From contig JAJYTA010000030.1 of NCBI GenBank assembly GCA_021793295.1, positions 1 to 34,695 of the forward strand: 34,695 nt of DNA, read 5' to 3'. The notes under the pieces are model-generated. The model ran no database searches and was not told the DNA's origin. It was given only the letters and a program-made list of their open reading frames with translations. This stretch comes from Actinomycetes bacterium. GTDB taxonomy: Bacteria > Actinomycetota > Actinomycetes > Jiangellales > Jiangellaceae. Made by a program: the position numbers and the translations under genes. How positions within the stretch are numbered: the stretch's first letter is position 1; every line of letters starts with the position of its first letter. Below, piece after piece: positions 31,141 to 34,695 of the stretch.

Positions 31141-32072
31141 CGATGACACCGGGCCCGTCCAGCGCGTACGGCTTCGCAGGTGAGGCCGTCCAAGCCGCGG
31201 TCGAGATCCAGCAGGAATGGGCCCAGGACGGACTGCATGGCGCCCTGTGCGCACGCCACCTCGACACCGGCGAGGAACTCGGCTTCGACGCGGACACGCC
31301 GTATGCGCTCGCCTCCGTGAGCAAGGTGCCGCTTGCCCTGGTCACACTGGATCTGATCGCGCGAGGTCGCCTCGACGGCGCGCAGCCGCTGGTGCTCGAT
31401 CCCGAGACGGCGACACCGGGGCCGACCGGAGTCTCGATGTTCCGGCACCCCAGCCGGATCGCGCTGGACGATCTGCTCTACCTCATGCTGGCGGCCAGTG
31501 ACAACGCCGCCGCCGACGCAGTCTTCGAGCTCGTGCCGCCCACCCTGGTCACCACCACTTTGCACGAGTGGAACTGCCCCAGCGTCGTTGTCCGGCACCC
31601 GATGCGAGTGCTCTACGACGCCGCGGCGGCCGTGGCGCCCGACGATCCCGCACTCGCGCTCGAACTCGCTGTCCGCGCCACGACCGAAGGCGGCGGGCAT
31701 GTGCTGCCCTCGCTCGACATCGCCTCGGCCACCAGCGGGACGGCGCGTGGCCTGGTGCTGCTGTTGGAACGAATCTGGACGGATTCGATCAGCGTTCCTG
31801 CAGCGACGCAGCGGCTTCGCGACCTGCTCGGGCGCCAACTGGGTCGCAACCGCATGGTCGCCGAGCTGGCCTCGGACTCGGTGACGGTCAGCAGCAAAAC
31901 CGGCACGTTCCTCAACCTGCGGCACGAGGCCGGCGTGGTGTCGACGGCGACCGGCGACCGGATCGCCGTCGCCGTCCTGACCGCGTCGACCATCCCGGCG
32001 GTCCATCAGCCGGAGGTCGACCGGGCCATCGGCCGCGCCGCCCGCGTCGCCGTCGACGTCCTGCGGCTCTGA
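31137..32072 (+). CDS. blaB: BlaB-like cytoplasmic beta-lactamase-fold protein
   Basis: A 311-residue serine-hydrolase-fold protein with SVSK (Ser60, Lys63), SDN 121-123 and KTG 254-256, but without the E-x-x-L-N loop that carries the deacylating glutamate of class A enzymes; EWN near 144-146 is a poor match. It also lacks a signal peptide, so it should stay in the cytoplasm. Start overlaps the LysR stop (ATGA). The gene pair matches blaA-blaB of Streptomyces cacaoi, where BlaB is needed for induction and is not itself a functional beta-lactamase. Role as sensor or co-regulator is inferred from this match. Confidence 0.85.
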   Translation: MTMTPGPSSAYGFAGEAVQAAVEIQQEWAQDGLHGALCARHLDTGEELGFDADTPYALASVSKVPLALVTLDLIARGRLDGAQPLVLDPETATPGPTGVSMFRHPSRIALDDLLYLMLAASDNAAADAVFELVPPTLVTTTLHEWNCPSVVVRHPMRVLYDAAAAVAPDDPALALELAVRATTEGGGHVLPSLDIASATSGTARGLVLLLERIWTDSISVPAATQRLRDLLGRQLGRNRMVAELASDSVTVSSKTGTFLNLRHEAGVVSTATGDRIAVAVLTASTIPAVHQPEVDRAIGRAARVAVDVLRL

Positions 32073-32121
32073 CGCTTCTCCCGCGCCGCCGAGCACGACG
32101 ACCCGGTGGACCTCCCCTCGC

Positions 32122-34332
32122 TCAGGACGCGGCGTCCGGGCGAAGATCGAGGCGACGAAGCAGCTGGGCGTTGAGCGCGACGATGATCGTCGACAGCGTC
32201 ATCACGACCGCCCCCACGGCCGGCGGCAGCACGACCCCGACCGGCGCCAGCACCCCGGCGGCCAGCGGCACGGCGATCAGGTTGTACCCGGTTGCCCAGG
32301 CCAGGTTCTGCACCATCTTGCGGTACCCGGCCTGCGACAGCCGCCGCGCCGACAGCACCCCGCGCGGGTCGTCCGAGGCGAGCACGATGCCGGCCGACTC
32401 CACGGCGACGTCGGTCCCCGCGCCGATGGCCACGCCCACGTCGGCTCGGGCCAGGGCGGGAGCGTCGTTCACCCCGTCACCCACCATCGCCACCGACAAG
32501 CCACGTCGTTGCAGATCGGCGACCACCGCTTCCTTGTCCGCGGGCAGGACCTCGGCGAACACCTCGTCGATCTTCAACTCGGCGGCGACCGACTCCGCGA
32601 CGTTTCGCGCGTCACCGGTGATCATGACCGTCCGCACACCCTCGGCACGAAGCGCTTCGATCGCCTCACGCGATTCGGCGCGCACCTCGTCGGCCAACGC
32701 CAACGCCGCGATCACGACGCCGTCGCGCACCACGTGCAGCACCGTGGAGCCGGCGTCGATCCATCGCGAGACCGGCTCGGCGAGCTCGTCCGGCGTGCGC
32801 AAGCCCAGCTCTGCGACCAGCGAGGGCCCACCGACCTCGACCTTCGCGCCGTCGACGACGGCGCGCACGCCTTTGCCGGTCAGCGATTGGAACTCGGTGG
32901 CCGCCGGAATGTCGCCACGTTCCTCGGCTGCCGCGACCACCGCGCGGGCCAACGGGTGTTCGGAGGCGTACTCCGCGGCGGCGGCCATGACGAGCGCGTC
33001 GTCACGGTCGACTCCATCGGCGGTGACGACCCCGGTCAGCACCGGGCGCCCCACGGTCAGCGTGCCGGTCTTGTCGAACAGGACGGTGTCGACACGGCGC
33101 ATCCATTCCAGGGCCAGCCGATCTTTGACCAGGATGCCGGCGCGGGCAGACATGCCGGTCGAGATCGCTATGACCAGCGGGATCGCCAACCCCAACGCGT
33201 GTGGGCAGGCGATGATCAACACCGTCACCGTGCGCTCCACCGCCTGCGACGCCTCGCCGAGCGCGGCCCACACGGCGAACGTGACGAGCCCGACGCCGAG
33301 AGCGAACCAGAACAGGTAGGCGGCCGCGCGGTCGGCCAGGGCTTGCGCGCGCGAGCGAGACGCCTGGGCGTCGGCCACGAGCCGGCGGATGCCGGCCAGT
33401 GCGGTGTCTTCGCCGACGGCCGTGACCTGCATCCGCACCGCGGTGTCGGTCACCACCGTCCCGGCCACGACTCGATCACCCGGCCCACGCGAGACCGTGA
33501 CGGACTCGCCGGTGACCGTCGACTCGTCCACTTCGGCCGTCCCGGCCACGATGACGCCATCGGCTGGAACCCGTCCGCCCGAGCGCACCAGCACGACGTC
33601 GTCGGGGCTCAGCTGCGTCAGCGGTACTTCCTCGACGGTGTCGGCGCGCTGACCGGCGGCTCGATCGTCGTCGTGGGTGACAATCCGCTCCGCGGTGTCC
33701 GGCAACAGTTCGGCGAGAGCTTCGAGCGCGCCGGAGGCCTGCCCGAGCGCGCGCATCTCCAGCCAGTGCCCCAGGAGCATGATGACGATCAGGAGGGCGA
33801 GCTCCCACCAGAAGTCCAGGTCGAAGCCGCCGACACCGAGGGAGGTGAGCCCGCTCGCGACGAAGGCGACCGTGATCGCCAGGCCGATCAAGGTCATCAT
33901 CCCGAGCTGGCGGCTCTTGATCTCCGCCCGCGCGCCGGTCAGGAACGGCCAGCCGCCGTAGAAGAACAGCACGGTGCCCAGCACGGGCGGGATCCATGCG
34001 CCCCAGCCCGGCGGTTCGTAGCCCAGCAGGTCGCCGGCCATGGGGCTGAAGCCCACCACCGGGATCGCCAGAGCCAAGCTCACCCAGAACTTGTCGCGGA
34101 AGGCTGCGGCGTGGTCACCATGGTCACCGTGCGCGCCGTGCCCAGCGTGACCGGCGTGCGTGTCATGCGCGGCGTGGCCGCCGTGACCGGCGTCGCCGGC
34201 GTGCGTGTCATGCGCGCCGTGACCGGCGTGGCCGCCGTGATCGGCGTGTGCGCCGTGGTGCTCGTGCATGTCGTCACCAGCGTGGGCACCGTGGGCGTCG
34301 CCTGTGGTGGCCGGTCGTGGCGTGTGTTCCAT
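32122..34332 (-). CDS. copB: Heavy-metal P-type ATPase, CopB type (copper/silver)
   Basis: A 736-residue P1B-type ATPase that exports Cu ions. The first 74 residues are low-complexity with 21 histidines and almost no cysteine; no CxxC heavy-metal domain is present. The transmembrane metal-binding motif is Cys376-Pro-His, typical of CopB rather than CPC copper pumps. Actuator TGES is in EVDESTVTGESVTVS, the phosphorylated Asp420 in DKTGTLT, HP in SEHPLARA, and GDGVNDAPALARAD closes the P-domain. ATG 34332 is the first start downstream of a CsoR-like operator; the frame continues upstream to 34551, through the repeat, but that part is not family-like. Confidence 0.95.
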   Translation of the reverse strand: MEHTPRPATTGDAHGAHAGDDMHEHHGAHADHGGHAGHGAHDTHAGDAGHGGHAAHDTHAGHAGHGAHGDHGDHAAAFRDKFWVSLALAIPVVGFSPMAGDLLGYEPPGWGAWIPPVLGTVLFFYGGWPFLTGARAEIKSRQLGMMTLIGLAITVAFVASGLTSLGVGGFDLDFWWELALLIVIMLLGHWLEMRALGQASGALEALAELLPDTAERIVTHDDDRAAGQRADTVEEVPLTQLSPDDVVLVRSGGRVPADGVIVAGTAEVDESTVTGESVTVSRGPGDRVVAGTVVTDTAVRMQVTAVGEDTALAGIRRLVADAQASRSRAQALADRAAAYLFWFALGVGLVTFAVWAALGEASQAVERTVTVLIIACPHALGLAIPLVIAISTGMSARAGILVKDRLALEWMRRVDTVLFDKTGTLTVGRPVLTGVVTADGVDRDDALVMAAAAEYASEHPLARAVVAAAEERGDIPAATEFQSLTGKGVRAVVDGAKVEVGGPSLVAELGLRTPDELAEPVSRWIDAGSTVLHVVRDGVVIAALALADEVRAESREAIEALRAEGVRTVMITGDARNVAESVAAELKIDEVFAEVLPADKEAVVADLQRRGLSVAMVGDGVNDAPALARADVGVAIGAGTDVAVESAGIVLASDDPRGVLSARRLSQAGYRKMVQNLAWATGYNLIAVPLAAGVLAPVGVVLPPAVGAVVMTLSTIIVALNAQLLRRLDLRPDAAS

Positions 34333-34369
34333 CGTGGCACTCCGTGGTTGTCGGTCTCCGGACAACGCG

Positions 34370-34386
34370 ATACCCACCGGGGGTAT
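34370..34386 (-). promoter_or_regulatory. CsoR-like copper operator upstream of copB
   Basis: ATACCCACCGGGGGTAT, a near-palindrome 37 bp before the copB start codon, closely matches the ATACCC/GGGGTAT arms of the Bacillus subtilis copZA operator bound by the copper-sensing repressor CsoR. No csoR gene lies in the window. Confidence 0.75.
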
Positions 34387-34504
34387 TTCACGTGCCGGGG
34401 CCGACGGCGGCGGGCGATCCGGGCAACCGGTCCCGTACCCGTCCGCACGAAACGTAGCGGCGCCCTGCGGAACGTCGCGCGCGGAGTCGCACCACGAGGA
34501 AATC

Positions 34505-34567
34505 TGCTGCATCACCAGGCGTGCATGGGTGGTACAGCAGGCAATTACCAAGTGAACATGATCATTT
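34505..34567 (+). repeat. 63-bp dispersed repeat, copy C (solo)
   Basis: Third copy, same orientation as copy B, 27.8 kb away, 56/63 and 55/63 identical to A and B. It stands alone between the end of the next gene (stop at 34588) and the copB operator. Being closest to both others it is nearest the family consensus. Confidence 0.9.
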
Positions 34568-34587
34568 CACGAGCGAGAGTGCGGAAT

Positions 34588-34695
34588 TCAGATTGCGAGT
34601 GTCACCGTGGGGACGTCGACGGCGTCGTCGGGTTCGATGCTGATCTTCACGATCCTGCCTGCGGCCTGGATGTCGTCGATGACCTGGTTGATCAC
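34588..34695 (-). CDS. C-terminal end of an unidentified protein (cut by window edge)
   Basis: An open frame enters from the right edge and ends in TGA at 34588 after 35 codons: VINQVIDDIQAAGRIVKISI and then an acidic stretch ending VTLAI. Too short to classify. Codon use is G/C-rich at third positions like its neighbours, which supports coding. Same direction as copB, 255 bp upstream of it. Confidence 0.45.
   Translation of the reverse strand: MINQVIDDIQAAGRIVKISIEPDDAVDVPTVTLAI

Noticed and set aside
34333-34551. N-terminal extension of the copper ATPase to ATG 34551
   Set aside because: It would run through repeat copy C and the CsoR operator; no metal-binding or family sequence is gained.

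Overview
The window is chromosomal DNA from a high-GC actinobacterium. Most genes have third codon positions dominated by G/C, GTG starts are frequent, two F420-type oxidoreductases are present, and the order infC-rpmI-rplT-trmH ... pheS-pheT ... argC-argJ-argB-argD is the one known from Mycobacterium and Streptomyces. I cannot fix the genus; a Jiangella-like or other soil actinomycete would fit.

Left third (1-15975, mostly minus strand). Reading leftwards from the right: an SseB-family gene, a long infC leader, infC (ATC start), rpmI, rplT and a TrmH-family methyltransferase; then a divergent PPOX / LLM oxidoreductase pair; then pheS-pheT-SDR with overlapping stop/start codons; and finally the arginine operon argC-ACT-argJ-argB-argD, whose first three junctions overlap by 4 bp. 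Two plus-strand genes (an aminoglycoside-phosphotransferase-fold protein and a CynX/NimT-type MFS permease) sit between the phe and arg blocks. The 262-bp gap between the MFS and SDR genes is almost filled by an inverted-repeat element.

Middle (16187-26280). A PASTA Ser/Thr kinase, endonuclease IV, a type I-beta DAHP synthase, a TauE/SafE exporter with a clear promoter-operator, threonine aldolase, a small membrane protein, a seven-iron ferredoxin, a type II DAHP synthase and a PPi-type phosphofructokinase. Both structural classes of DAHP synthase, the entry enzyme of aromatic amino-acid synthesis, lie 3.1 kb apart.

Right (26316-34695). A beta-lactam island: a MecA_N-type penicillin-binding lipoprotein, a secreted unknown protein, a Tat-exported class A beta-lactamase, a divergent LysR regulator and a translationally coupled cytoplasmic beta-lactamase-fold protein. 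The last three match the blaL-blaA-blaB layout of Streptomyces cacaoi. A CopB-type copper ATPase with a His-rich N-terminus follows, under a sequence that matches a CsoR operator.

Two patterns run through the window. First, at least nine genes have a TAnnnT-like -10 element that ends 6-8 nt before the start codon, which predicts leaderless mRNAs. Second, a 63-bp dispersed repeat occurs three times (6430-6492, 6621-6683, 34505-34567); it matches nothing I recognise and is the best candidate for an undescribed element here.
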